This document shows, piece after piece, positions 27,240 through 35,063 of a DNA stretch of 64,000 nt. Position numbers and translations under genes: made by a program. Each line of letters begins with the position of its first letter. The first letter of the stretch is position 1. Under the pieces are notes generated by a model. The model worked only from the letters and a program-made list of their open reading frames with translations. It ran no database searches and had not been told where the DNA came from. Origin of the DNA: Kitasatospora papulosa (GTDB lineage Bacteria; Actinomycetota; Actinomycetes; Streptomycetales; Streptomycetaceae); contig NZ_JNYQ01000001.1 in the NCBI RefSeq assembly GCF_000717245.1, positions 1,178,001 through 1,242,000 on the forward strand, written 5' to 3'.

Positions 27240-28820
27240 ATGGCACGCTTCAACACCCGGCTCACCCGTTCCCCTGTCACCTCGCCCGTGACGACGACCG
27301 GATGCACCGCCCGCAACCACCAGGGCGCCACAGGGCATCTGCGCGACAGCCGTTCCGAGCTGTTCCTGCTCGCGGTCGCCAACTTCGTGTCGCAGGAGAC
27401 CTTCCACGAGGACGGGGAGGAGCGCGACACGCGCTACGCCGCGCTGGTGCGGGCGCTCGCCGTCGAGGACCCGGAGTGGACGGCCGGGCTGCTGCGCTGG
27501 CTGCGCCGCGACGGACGGATGCGCACCGCGTCGGTCGTCGGCGCCGCCGAGTACGTGAAGGCGCGGCTCGACGCCGGCGCGGTGGACGGCCCCTCCAACC
27601 GGCAGGTCGTGGACTCCGTACTGCTGCGCGCGGACGAGCCCGGTGAACTGCTCGGGTACTGGACCTCGCGCTACGGCCGCGCCGTGCCCAAGCCCGTCAA
27701 GCGCGGGATCGCCGACGCGGTGCGCCGGCTCTGGGACGGCAAGGCGCTGCTGAAGTACGACACCGCGTCCAGGGTCTACCGCTTCGGTGACGTACTCAAC
27801 CTGGTGCACGCCGCGCCGGACCCCGCCAAGCCCTGGCAGGGCGATCTGTTCCGGTACGCGCTGGACCGCAGGCACCACCCCGAGGGCGCGGAGGCGCCCG
27901 CGTCGGACCGCACGCTGACGGCCCACCGGGCACTCATGGCGGTACCGGCCGCCGAACGGCGTTCGGTGATCACCGGGCCCGGAGGCGCGGAGCGGCTGGC
28001 CGAGGCGGGCATGACCTGGGAGGCGCTGGCCGGCTGGCTGCAGGGGCCGATGGACGCCGCGGCCTGGGAGGCCGTGATCCCGTCCATGGGGGCGATGGCG
28101 CTCGTGCGCAACCTCCGCAACTTCGACGAGGCGGGGGTCCCGGACGGGACCGCGGCGCGTGTGGCGGCACGGATCAGTGACCCGGAGGCCGTGGCCTCGT
28201 CGCGGCAGTTCCCCTTCCGCTACCTCGCGGCGTACCGGCACGCGCCGTCGCTGCGCTGGGCGTACCCGCTGGAGCAGGCGCTCGGTCACTCCCTGGCGAA
28301 CGTCCCGGCGCTGCCCGGCCGCACCCTGATCCTGGTGGACCGCTCGGGGTCGATGTGGTCGCCGCTCTCCGACCGCTCCCTGCTGAACCGTGCGGACGCG
28401 GCGGCCGTCTTCGGTGCGTCGCTCGCGCTGCGGGCCGCGGACGCGGACCTGGTGGAGTTCGGCACGACCAGCTCGGCGGTCGGGTACCGCAAAGGGGAGT
28501 CCGTGCTGAGGATCCTGGACCGGTTCGGCGACCTGGGCGGCACGAACACCGTGCAGGCGGTGCGCAAGCACTACCGCGCGCACGACCGGGTGCTGATCGT
28601 CACCGACGAGCAGGCGTCGTTCACCTACTACGGCGACGCCACCGGAGGGATCCCGCCGACCGTGCCCGTCTACACCTGGAACCTCGCCGGCCACCGGGTC
28701 GGTCACGCGCCGTCCGGAAGCGAGAACCGCCACACGTTCGGGGGACTTTCCGACGCGGCGTTCCGCATGGTGCCCTTGCTGGAAGCGGGCAGGAGCGCCG
28801 ACTGGCCCTGGAACCGCTGA
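27240..28820 (+). CDS. rsr: Ro60 orthologue: TROVE-domain RNA-binding protein with VWA domain
   Basis: A 526-residue ring-forming RNA-binding protein. Known bacterial Ro60/Rsr proteins bind Y RNAs and misfolded RNAs and can dock on the exoribonuclease PNPase for RNA decay or rRNA maturation. The TROVE HEAT-repeat region covers about residues 20-350 (RSELFLLAVANFVSQETF, then GLLRWLRRDGRMRTASV and PSMGAMALVRNLRNF). The VWA domain follows, with a complete MIDAS motif DRSGSM (D367, S369, S371) and a later GGTNT. A tRNA-like Y RNA gene lies immediately upstream on the same strand, the expected partner. There is no rtc RNA-repair gene next to it. Confidence 0.95.
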   Translation: MARFNTRLTRSPVTSPVTTTGCTARNHQGATGHLRDSRSELFLLAVANFVSQETFHEDGEERDTRYAALVRALAVEDPEWTAGLLRWLRRDGRMRTASVVGAAEYVKARLDAGAVDGPSNRQVVDSVLLRADEPGELLGYWTSRYGRAVPKPVKRGIADAVRRLWDGKALLKYDTASRVYRFGDVLNLVHAAPDPAKPWQGDLFRYALDRRHHPEGAEAPASDRTLTAHRALMAVPAAERRSVITGPGGAERLAEAGMTWEALAGWLQGPMDAAAWEAVIPSMGAMALVRNLRNFDEAGVPDGTAARVAARISDPEAVASSRQFPFRYLAAYRHAPSLRWAYPLEQALGHSLANVPALPGRTLILVDRSGSMWSPLSDRSLLNRADAAAVFGASLALRAADADLVEFGTTSSAVGYRKGESVLRILDRFGDLGGTNTVQAVRKHYRAHDRVLIVTDEQASFTYYGDATGGIPPTVPVYTWNLAGHRVGHAPSGSENRHTFGGLSDAAFRMVPLLEAGRSADWPWNR

Positions 28821-28899
28821 TTACGAATGCGGCACTACTGACCCCTCCGGAGCGGTCGGGCATGGCGTCCGGCGCTTACAGGGCGCATACTCGACCGTA

Positions 28900-29130
28900 A
28901 TGAAACAGTCAGCCGGTTCCCGGCGTCACCTGCCTTCCAGTCCCTTCAACCGCCCGGCCCAGGCGGCCCCACCGGTCGAGTGCTTCGATGTGGGCGACAG
29001 GGTGTCGCACGACCAGTTCGGACTCGGTCGGGTCCTCGCCGTCGAGGGCGACAACGACGCGGTACTCATCGACTTCTCCGGTCGACAGGGGAGGATCCTG
29101 AGTCCGTACTCGAAGCTGACCAAGCTCTGA
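28900..29130 (+). CDS. Small protein with KOW/tudor-like SH3 fold
   Basis: A 76-residue protein. The first 25 residues are basic and Pro-rich (SRRHLPSSPFNRPAQ). The rest (FDVGDRVSHDQFGLGRVLAV, then AVLIDFSGRQGRILSP) resembles the small beta-barrel at the C-terminus of UvrD/PcrA helicases or CarD-like domains, folds often used to bind RNA polymerase or nucleic acid. CATACT at 28886-28891 ends 8 bases before the ATG, so the mRNA may be leaderless. It lies 79 bases after the Ro60 gene on the same strand, but a shared role is only a guess. Confidence 0.82.
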   Translation: MKQSAGSRRHLPSSPFNRPAQAAPPVECFDVGDRVSHDQFGLGRVLAVEGDNDAVLIDFSGRQGRILSPYSKLTKL

Positions 29131-29176
29131 GGGAGCGCACGAGCACGCTACGCGTCCCGCCGGAGACTCTCCGGAT

Positions 29177-29214
29177 CCGGGGCACCTGAAGGGGAGACCC
29201 GTCAGGTGCCCCGG
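29177..29214. terminator. Hairpin between convergent small gene and TerD gene
   Basis: CCGGGGCACCTGA at 29177-29189 pairs perfectly with 29202-29214 (13 bp, 12-base loop). It can act for both the gene ending at 29130 and the minus-strand TerD gene ending at 29240. Confidence 0.82.
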
Positions 29215-29239
29215 AAGCCGTTGCGGGGCCCGTCGGGCG

Positions 29240-30463
29240 CTACAGGGCCTTCGCGGCGGGCTTGACCATGCCGCGGACGGTCCGTGACTTCACGAACTCA
29301 CCCATGGCCGTCATCTCCCACTCACCGGAGAACTGCTTGATCAGCTTGGCCATCATTACGCCGGTCTGCGGTTCCGCCCCGGTCAGGTCGAAGCGGACCA
29401 GCTCCTCCCCGGTGGCCGCGTCGATGAGCCGGCAGTAGGCCTTGGCGACCTCGGTGAACTTCTGCCCGGTGAACGAGTTGACCGTGAAGACCAGTCCGGT
29501 GGCCTCGGCGGGGATCCTGCCGAGGTCGACGACGATCACCTCGTCGTCACCCGCGCCCTCTCCGGTGAGGTTGTCGCCGGAGTGCTTGATCGCGCCGTTC
29601 AGGATGGAGAGCTTGCCGAAGTAGCAGCTGTCCAGGTGGCCGCGGTCGGGGCCGAAGGCGATCACCGAGGCGTCGAGGTCGATGTCCTTGCCCCGGAACG
29701 CGGGCTCCCAGCCCAGACCCATCTTGACCTGCGAGAGCAGCGGCCTGCCGCCCTTGACCAGGGAGACCGTCTGGTTCTTCTGGAGGCTGATCCGGCCCTT
29801 GTCGAGGTTGATCTTGCCGGAGCCGGCGGGCGGGGCGGGCGGTGCCGGCGGGGCCGCGGGGGCGGGGGGAGCGATCCGGGGGTCCACGGGAGCGGCCACG
29901 GGGGCCGGGGGAGCGACGGGCGGGGCGACGGGTGCGGCCGGAGCGGGCGCCGCGGCGGCGGGCTCCTCCACCGAGACGCCGAAGTCCGTCGCGATCCCGG
30001 CCAGACCGTTCGCGTAGCCCTGGCCGACCGCGCGGGCCTTCCAGGCGCCGTTGCGCAGGTAGATCTCGATGACCACCAGTGCCGTCTCGCTGCCCAGTTG
30101 CGGCGGGGTGAAGGTGGCGAGCGCGCTGCCGTCGTCCGCGTTGCGCACGGTGGCGGTGGGCTCGACGCCCTGGAAGGTCCGGCCCGCGGCGTCGGGGCTC
30201 GCCGTGACCACGATCTTCTCGATGCCCGGGGGGACCGCCGTGGTGTCCACGACGATCGCGTCGGGCGCGGACCCGCCGCCCGGGCGGTACGTCACGCCGG
30301 GGCCCGAGGGCTGGTTGTAGAAGATGAAGTCGTCGTCGGAGCGCACCTTGCCGTCGGCGGTGAGCAGCAGGCCCGAGACGTCGAGCCGCACCGGGGCGGC
30401 GACGTCCACCGCCACGCGGGCGGCGGAGAGAGGGATGTTCGAGCCGGGGGTCATTGCGGTCAT
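29240..30463 (-). CDS. Double TerD-domain (stress/tellurite-type) protein
   Basis: A 407-residue cytoplasmic protein built from two TerD/TerZ-like Ca-binding domains. The first spans about 5-165 (GLLLTADGKVRSDDDFIFYN, then EIYLRNGAWKARAVGQGYANGL) and the second about 225-400 (DASVIAFGPDRGHLDSCYFG, then SGDNLTGEGAGDDEVIVVDL). Between them is a linker of about 55 residues of almost only Pro and Ala. Each domain keeps the acidic residues of the TerD calcium sites. TerD proteins are linked to tellurite, phage and stress responses and to Streptomyces development. No other ter genes (terC, terF) are adjacent. The start may be ATG 30463 or 30454. Confidence 0.92.
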   Translation of the reverse strand: MTAMTPGSNIPLSAARVAVDVAAPVRLDVSGLLLTADGKVRSDDDFIFYNQPSGPGVTYRPGGGSAPDAIVVDTTAVPPGIEKIVVTASPDAAGRTFQGVEPTATVRNADDGSALATFTPPQLGSETALVVIEIYLRNGAWKARAVGQGYANGLAGIATDFGVSVEEPAAAAPAPAAPVAPPVAPPAPVAAPVDPRIAPPAPAAPPAPPAPPAGSGKINLDKGRISLQKNQTVSLVKGGRPLLSQVKMGLGWEPAFRGKDIDLDASVIAFGPDRGHLDSCYFGKLSILNGAIKHSGDNLTGEGAGDDEVIVVDLGRIPAEATGLVFTVNSFTGQKFTEVAKAYCRLIDAATGEELVRFDLTGAEPQTGVMMAKLIKQFSGEWEMTAMGEFVKSRTVRGMVKPAAKAL

Positions 30464-30527
30464 GCACGGGGTAACGAACGACCCGGCTTTGCCGTTCCCT
30501 TACCTTCGGCGGCTTGCTCCGTACGGC

Positions 30528-30761
30528 TCAGCGCCCGCCGCGGGCCCGGTTGCGGGGGTGCTCGCGGGCGGTGCGTTCGTTGCCGTGCCGGTAGGCGCCG
30601 GTCCAGCGGGCCATGACGAGCTGGGCGTCGCCGGAGACCACCTCGGCCAGGAACTTCTCCGCCCGGCCGCCGCGCAGGGTGCCCGCGGGGCGGCCGTGGT
30701 GGGTGACGGTGACGCTCGCGTCGCCGTGCTGCTCGTACTGGAATCCGGAGGGTTTCGGCAT
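30528..30761 (-). CDS. Small conserved protein of unknown function
   Basis: A 77-residue protein (MPKPSGFQYEQHGDASVTVT) with a short beta-rich part including THHGRPAGTLRG, a helix AEKFLAEVVSG, and a basic tail (RHGNERTAREHPRNRARG). I recall closely similar small hypothetical proteins in other Streptomyces, but no function. No Shine-Dalgarno sequence is apparent. It is on the same strand as the TerD gene and 64 bases upstream of it, so co-transcription is possible. Confidence 0.72.
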   Translation of the reverse strand: MPKPSGFQYEQHGDASVTVTHHGRPAGTLRGGRAEKFLAEVVSGDAQLVMARWTGAYRHGNERTAREHPRNRARGGR

Positions 30762-30828
30762 GGCCGTATGGTGCCCGCCCCCGCGGCCTCGCGTCGCGCG
30801 AATTACGGCACGGACCGGCGCGGGCCCG

Positions 30829-31638
30829 TCAGTGGGGCCAGATCGGGGGGTTCGTGACGAAGTGCCCGCCGAGGTGGGCGTGGTCGGGGTTGTCCGGGTC
30901 CAGTTCGCCCTGCTCGGCGACGAGCTTCTCCGCGTACTGCTCGGAGTCGTCCTGCGGGTCGTAGCCGAGGGAGCGGGCCGTGGTCAGGTCCCACCACAGG
31001 CGGGTGTTGTCGGACGAGCCGTAGACCACGGTGTGCCGCACGTCCTCGGCGGTGAGGGCCGCGTGGAAGAGGCGCGCTCCGTCGCCGGGGCTCATCCAGA
31101 CGGACAGCATCCGCACCGACGTCGGTTCCAGGAAGCAGGAGCCGATGCGCACGGAGACGGTCTCCACGCCGTGCTTGTCCCAGTAGAGCTGGGCGAGGTC
31201 CTCGCCGAAGGACTTCGACAGCCCGTAGAAGGTGTCGGGGCGGCGGGGGGTCCCGACGGGGATCAGCGGATCACCCGCGAGCGGGCGGGGGGTGTAGCCG
31301 ATGGCGTGGTTGGAGGAGGCGAACACGATCCGCCCGACGCCCTCCTCGCGTGCCGCCTCGTAGAGGTTGTACGTGCCTTCGATGTTGGAGCGCAGGATCT
31401 TGTCGAACGAGGCTTCGAGGGAGATGCCCGCCAGGTGGATCACCGCGTCGACGCCCCGTACGGCCTCCCGCAGTGCGGCCCTGTCGCCGAGATCGGCGGT
31501 GATCGCGTCCGGCTCGCCCTCGACGGGAGCGACGTCGAGGAGCCGGAGGTCGTAGCCGTACGCGGGGAGCAGTCCCCGCATCAGGGTGCCCAGGCCGCCG
31601 GCGGCGCCGGTGAGAAGGACGGTACGGGGAGCTGGCAT
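30829..31638 (-). CDS. udh: Uronate dehydrogenase (short-chain/extended SDR)
   Basis: An NAD-dependent oxidoreductase of 269 residues, the size of known uronate dehydrogenases, which oxidise galacturonate or glucuronate to the aldarolactone. The Rossmann motif GAAGGLGTLMR is at about 10-20. The extended-SDR active site is YGLSKSFGE, with the serine in FASSNHAIG. The region SSDNTRLWWDLTTA matches the family. ATG 31638 has AGGAGATCC upstream. A longer frame to 31758 lacks a ribosome site. Divergence from kdgD, the enzyme three steps later in the same pathway, supports the assignment. A promoter at 31839-31810 leaves a leader of about 165 bases. Confidence 0.88.
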   Translation of the reverse strand: MPAPRTVLLTGAAGGLGTLMRGLLPAYGYDLRLLDVAPVEGEPDAITADLGDRAALREAVRGVDAVIHLAGISLEASFDKILRSNIEGTYNLYEAAREEGVGRIVFASSNHAIGYTPRPLAGDPLIPVGTPRRPDTFYGLSKSFGEDLAQLYWDKHGVETVSVRIGSCFLEPTSVRMLSVWMSPGDGARLFHAALTAEDVRHTVVYGSSDNTRLWWDLTTARSLGYDPQDDSEQYAEKLVAEQGELDPDNPDHAHLGGHFVTNPPIWPH

Positions 31639-31809
31639 ACGTGGATCTCCTCGGTGCGGGCACAGGGCGCAGGGCGCGGCGTGCGCGGACGGTGCGGGGC
31701 TGGGCTGCGGGGGGACTGGCGTACGGACAGCGAGGTGCGCGTGGCGCGCGGATGCCACGCGATCGCCCGGGATGCGTCCGGCTCATGGACGGCATTCACA
31801 TGCGTGGAC

Positions 31810-31839
31810 ACGCTAGGAAGGAGTGGCGGACCGCGTCAA
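31810..31839 (-). promoter_or_regulatory. Promoter of udh
   Basis: On the minus strand, TTGACG (31839-31834) is followed after 18 bases by TAGCGT (31815-31810). Transcription should start near 31803. This is one of the best consensus promoters in the window. Confidence 0.65.
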
Positions 31840-31887
31840 GTGGCGCTCCGTGCCGACCGGTCCGGTCCCGGTCCGGGTGTACGTGTC

Positions 31888-31940
31888 TTGACCGGCGCCG
31901 CGCGACTGCCTTAGCGTGGCAGCGTTCAGAGATATGGACA
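31888..31940 (+). promoter_or_regulatory. Promoter and putative IclR-type operator of kdgD
   Basis: TTGACC (31888-31893), an 18-base spacer, and TAGCGT (31912-31917) make a strong promoter. At the expected start point lies CGTTCAGAGATATGGACA (31923-31940), which shares GTTCAGA and a GnACA end with the palindrome in front of the aldehyde dehydrogenase at 56283. Binding by the IclR protein is inference. Confidence 0.55.
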
Positions 31941-31983
31941 CCGATCATAATTGTGCACGCCTGGATCTGCTCAGGGAGCGCCC

Positions 31984-32943
31984 GTGACCTCAGCCCCCCT
32001 TGCCGCCCGACTCACCACCGTCGCCGGGCCGCTCTTCTTCCCCGTCACCGCCTACGGGCCGGACGGCGCCGTCGACCTCGACGCCTTCCGCGCGCACGTG
32101 CGCACGGGTGTCGACGCCGGTGCCGCGGCCGTCTTCGCCTGCTGCGGCACGGGCGAGTTCCACGCGCTGGACCCCGAGGAGTTCCGGCTCGTCGTCGGTG
32201 CGGCCGTCGAGGAGGCCGGCGGCCGGGTGCCCGTCGTCGCCGGTGCCGGCTACGGCACGGCGCTCGCCGTCCGGTACGCGGAACTCGCCGAGGAGGCGGG
32301 GGCGGACGGGCTCCTCGCCATGCCGCCCTACCTCGTCGTCGCCGGCCAGGAGGGACTGCTCGCCCACTACACGGCCCTCGCCGCCGCCACCTCGCTGGAG
32401 ACGATCGTCTACCAGCGGGACAACGCCGTCTTCACCCCGGAGACCGTCGTCGCCCTGGCCCGGACGCCCGGGATCGTCGGACTCAAGGACGGCCTCGGCG
32501 ACCTCGACCTGATGCAGCGCATCGTCAGCGCCGTACGCAGCGCGCTGCCGGGCGAGGACTTCCTGTACTTCAACGGGCTGCCCACCGCGGAGCTCACCGG
32601 GCTCGCCTACCGGGGCATCGGCGTCACGCTCTACTCCTCCGCCGTCTTCGCCTTCGCCCCCGACATCGCCCTCGCCTTCTACCGGGCGCTGGAGTCCGGC
32701 GACGACGACCTGGCCAACGCGCTGCTCGACCACTTCTACCGGCCGCTCGTCGAACTGCGGGCCAAGGGCCACGGGTACGCCGTGTCGCTCGTGAAGGCGG
32801 CCGTCCGGCTGGGGGGCCTGGAGGTCGGACCGGTGCGCACCCCGCTCACCGAGCCCCCGGCGGAGCACGTCGACGAGCTCGCCTCGATCATCGCGAGCGG
32901 CCGTGCGGTGCTGGACAAGTACCGTGCCGGGGAGGGCGAGTGA
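31984..32943 (+). CDS. kdgD: 5-dehydro-4-deoxyglucarate dehydratase
   Basis: A DapA/NAL-superfamily enzyme that dehydrates and decarboxylates 5-dehydro-4-deoxyglucarate to 2,5-dioxovalerate in oxidative uronate/aldarate breakdown. It has 319 residues, starts with GTG, and has FACCGTGEFHAL replacing the usual TTGE block, as in KdgD proteins. The catalytic Tyr is in IVYQRDN (Y143) and the Schiff-base Lys in VGLKDG (K168). Udh upstream and a 2,5-dioxovalerate-type aldehyde dehydrogenase at 56338 supply the preceding and following chemistry. The stop overlaps the next gene (GTGA). Confidence 0.92.
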   Translation: MTSAPLAARLTTVAGPLFFPVTAYGPDGAVDLDAFRAHVRTGVDAGAAAVFACCGTGEFHALDPEEFRLVVGAAVEEAGGRVPVVAGAGYGTALAVRYAELAEEAGADGLLAMPPYLVVAGQEGLLAHYTALAAATSLETIVYQRDNAVFTPETVVALARTPGIVGLKDGLGDLDLMQRIVSAVRSALPGEDFLYFNGLPTAELTGLAYRGIGVTLYSSAVFAFAPDIALAFYRALESGDDDLANALLDHFYRPLVELRAKGHGYAVSLVKAAVRLGGLEVGPVRTPLTEPPAEHVDELASIIASGRAVLDKYRAGEGE

Positions 32944-34124
32944 GAGCCTCCGCCTTCCTGTACCCCTGGGACGTTGTGGGGGACCCGGACGCCGCGGCCC
33001 GGCTCGCCGACACCGGCGTCCAGCAGGTGACGCTGGCCTCCGCCTACCACTCCACCCGGGCGCTGACCCCGCGCCATCCCGGCCGCCGGATCGTCACCGC
33101 CGAACACGCCGCGGTGCTCTACCCGCCCGACGCCACGCGCTGGGCGGGCCGGGGGCTGCGCCCCTTCACGCAGTCCTGGGTGGCGGGCGAGGACCCCTAC
33201 GGGGAGGCGGCCGAGGCCCTGGCGGGCGCGGGCCTCCAGGTGCACTCCTGGGTGGTCCTCGCGCACAACTCCCGCATGGGCGCGGAGCATCCGGAGACCT
33301 CCGTCGTCAACGCCTACGGCGACCGGTACCCCTGGGCGCCGTGCATCGCCCGGCAGGCCGTCCGCGCGTACCTGGTGGACCTGGCGGCCGAGGCCGCCGT
33401 GCGCCCCGGGACGCACGGCACCGAGCTGGAGTCGTGCGGCTGGTACGGCTTCGCCCATCTGCACGCCCACGACAAGACCTCCGGGGTCGCTCTCGGGGAC
33501 GCGGCGCAGTACCTGATGTCCCTCTGCTTCTGCGCCGACTGCCGGGCCGGCTACGGCTCGGCGGGGCTCGACGCCGAGGAACTGCGTGCCGCCGTGCGCC
33601 GCGCCCTGGAACCGGTCTGGTCCGGGTCCGGCTCCGGTGAGCAGGGCTGGGCCGGGGTGGAGCAGTTGCTCGGCGCCGGACTCGCCGGGGCCACCCTGCG
33701 GTGGCGCCGCCAGGTCGCCGGGAGCCTCCAGGAGGCCGCCGTCGCCGCCGTGCGGGCCGCGGCGCCGGGGCCGGGCTTCAAGGTGCTGCTGCACGCCGAC
33801 CCCGCCTCCCACCGCACCGGTGCCAACGTGGGGACGGACCCCGCCCACATCCTGTCCACGGCCGACGGCGTCGTGCTTCCGTGCACCGGCGGGGACGCGG
33901 CCCGCGAGGCGGTGCTCGGGCCGTTCGCCGGGCTCTCCGGGGTGCTGGCCGCGAACTTCAACGTGGTGAGCGGGATGGGCGGCAGCCCGGGCACCCTGGA
34001 GCGGGACGCCTCGCACGCGGCCTCGCTCGGCGCGAACCAGCTGCGCCTCTACCACGCGGGCCTGGCCTCCGGGCCGGACCTGAGCGCCGTCACGAAGGCG
34101 CTCTCCGCGGTCGGCGGCGGCTGA
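32940..34124 (+). CDS. Uncharacterised enzyme-like protein coupled to kdgD
   Basis: A 394-residue cytoplasmic protein starting with GTG inside the kdgD stop, with GGGGAGGG upstream. I cannot name its family with certainty. The pattern of alternating strands and helices (VQQVTLASAYHSTRALTPRH, then AGLQVHSWVVLAHNSRMG and ELESCGWYGFAHLHAHDK) and the conserved LCFCADCRAGY suggest a TIM-barrel protein of the kind labelled putative glycosidase in some genomes. Paired cysteines in CFCADC could bind a metal or be structural. Translational coupling to kdgD argues for a role in uronate or pectin metabolism. It is a candidate for a missing step. Confidence 0.8.
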   Translation: MRASAFLYPWDVVGDPDAAARLADTGVQQVTLASAYHSTRALTPRHPGRRIVTAEHAAVLYPPDATRWAGRGLRPFTQSWVAGEDPYGEAAEALAGAGLQVHSWVVLAHNSRMGAEHPETSVVNAYGDRYPWAPCIARQAVRAYLVDLAAEAAVRPGTHGTELESCGWYGFAHLHAHDKTSGVALGDAAQYLMSLCFCADCRAGYGSAGLDAEELRAAVRRALEPVWSGSGSGEQGWAGVEQLLGAGLAGATLRWRRQVAGSLQEAAVAAVRAAAPGPGFKVLLHADPASHRTGANVGTDPAHILSTADGVVLPCTGGDAAREAVLGPFAGLSGVLAANFNVVSGMGGSPGTLERDASHAASLGANQLRLYHAGLASGPDLSAVTKALSAVGGG

Positions 34125-34148
34125 CCCCGGGTCTCCCGCATCCTCGAA

Positions 34149-34183
34149 GCGCAGGTCCCCGGCCACGGGCCGGGGACCTGCGC
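34149..34183 (+). terminator. Hairpin terminator after the kdgD unit
   Basis: A perfect 16-bp inverted repeat (34149-34164 with 34168-34183) with a 3-base loop stands 25 bases after the stop at 34124. It separates the kdgD unit from the GntR-led operon. Confidence 0.88.
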
Positions 34184-34312
34184 CTGCCGCGTTCCGGGTG
34201 CGCCCGACCGCCCTTCGACGCGTACCGGACCGGTGTTCGCCGAACTTCTTTTGCCAGAAGCGTTGACGAAACATTCCCACCGCTCTAGCTTCATCGCGTC
34301 GTACTTCGTACG

Positions 34313-34322
34313 TCATATATGA
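34313..34322 (+). promoter_or_regulatory. Palindrome upstream of the gntR gene
   Basis: TCATATATGA is a perfect 10-base palindrome in an AT-rich island that is unusual for this GC-rich DNA. It ends 34 bases before the GntR start and is a likely operator for it. Confidence 0.5.
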
Positions 34323-34356
34323 GACGCGATACGCGAGATGCGAGAGCTCTTCACCC

Positions 34357-35013
34357 ATGACCTTTGCGCCTGCCCCGATTCCGTCCAGGACCCAGTACGT
34401 GCTGGAGGCGATCAAGCACGCCATCCTGACCGCGCAGCTGAAGCCAGGCCAGGCACTGGTGGAGACCGAACTCGCCGCGCAGTTCGGGGTGTCGAAGACG
34501 CCCGTACGCGAGGCGCTCAAGACGCTCGCGGGCACCGGTCTCGTGGTCATGAGCCAGTACAAGGGTGCCACCGTACGGCTGGTCGACGCGACCATGGCCC
34601 GGGAGGTGTACGACGTGCGCCTGCTCCTCGAACCGGAGGCGCTGCGCCGCTCCATCACCCGCAAGGCCTCGCTGGAGGCGGCCCAGGAAGCCCTGGAGCG
34701 CGCCGACTCGGCGATCGACAAGGCGGACAGGTCGCTGGCCAACCGGGACTTCCACCGGGCGCTGTACCTGCCCTGCGGCAACCCGCTGCTCGCCCGGATG
34801 CTCGACGAGATCCGCGACCAGGCCGCCCTCGTGTCGACCGTCGCCTGGTCGGCGATCCCGTCCTGGGAGCGCGAGGCGGCCGAGCACCGCGAGATCCTGC
34901 GGCTCGCCCTCGCCGACGACGCCACGGCCGCCGCCGCGGCCCTGCACGACCACATCGCATCGTTCGTGCGCCGTGCCTTCCCCGACGACGAAGACGGGGG
35001 TGGCGCGGCGTGA
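34357..35013 (+). CDS. GntR-family (FadR subgroup) regulator
   Basis: A 218-residue transcription factor. The winged-helix N-terminus (about 10-75) has the GntR hallmark LVETELAAQFGVSKTPVREALK followed by a wing. The C-terminal FCD-type all-helical effector domain contains RLLLEPEALRRS, NRDFHRALY with the metal-ligand histidine pattern, and EHREIL. FCD regulators sense small organic acids and sugar acids, which fits the aldolase and dehydratase encoded next. It heads an operon, and its stop overlaps a possible GTG start of the next gene. Confidence 0.92.
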   Translation: MTFAPAPIPSRTQYVLEAIKHAILTAQLKPGQALVETELAAQFGVSKTPVREALKTLAGTGLVVMSQYKGATVRLVDATMAREVYDVRLLLEPEALRRSITRKASLEAAQEALERADSAIDKADRSLANRDFHRALYLPCGNPLLARMLDEIRDQAALVSTVAWSAIPSWEREAAEHREILRLALADDATAAAAALHDHIASFVRRAFPDDEDGGGAA

Positions 35014-35063
35014 ACCACCCGCTGGACGTGACCCACCAGCACCTCGACGAAAGGCTGGTCCGC

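Larger units (their letters stand above)
31639..31983. other. Divergent regulatory gap between udh and kdgD
   Basis: This 345-base gap holds two opposed promoters of nearly the same design (see separate entries), a leader of about 165 bases for udh, and a GTTCAGA...GGACA half-palindrome at the kdgD start point. No protein-coding gene is supported in it. Confidence 0.7.
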
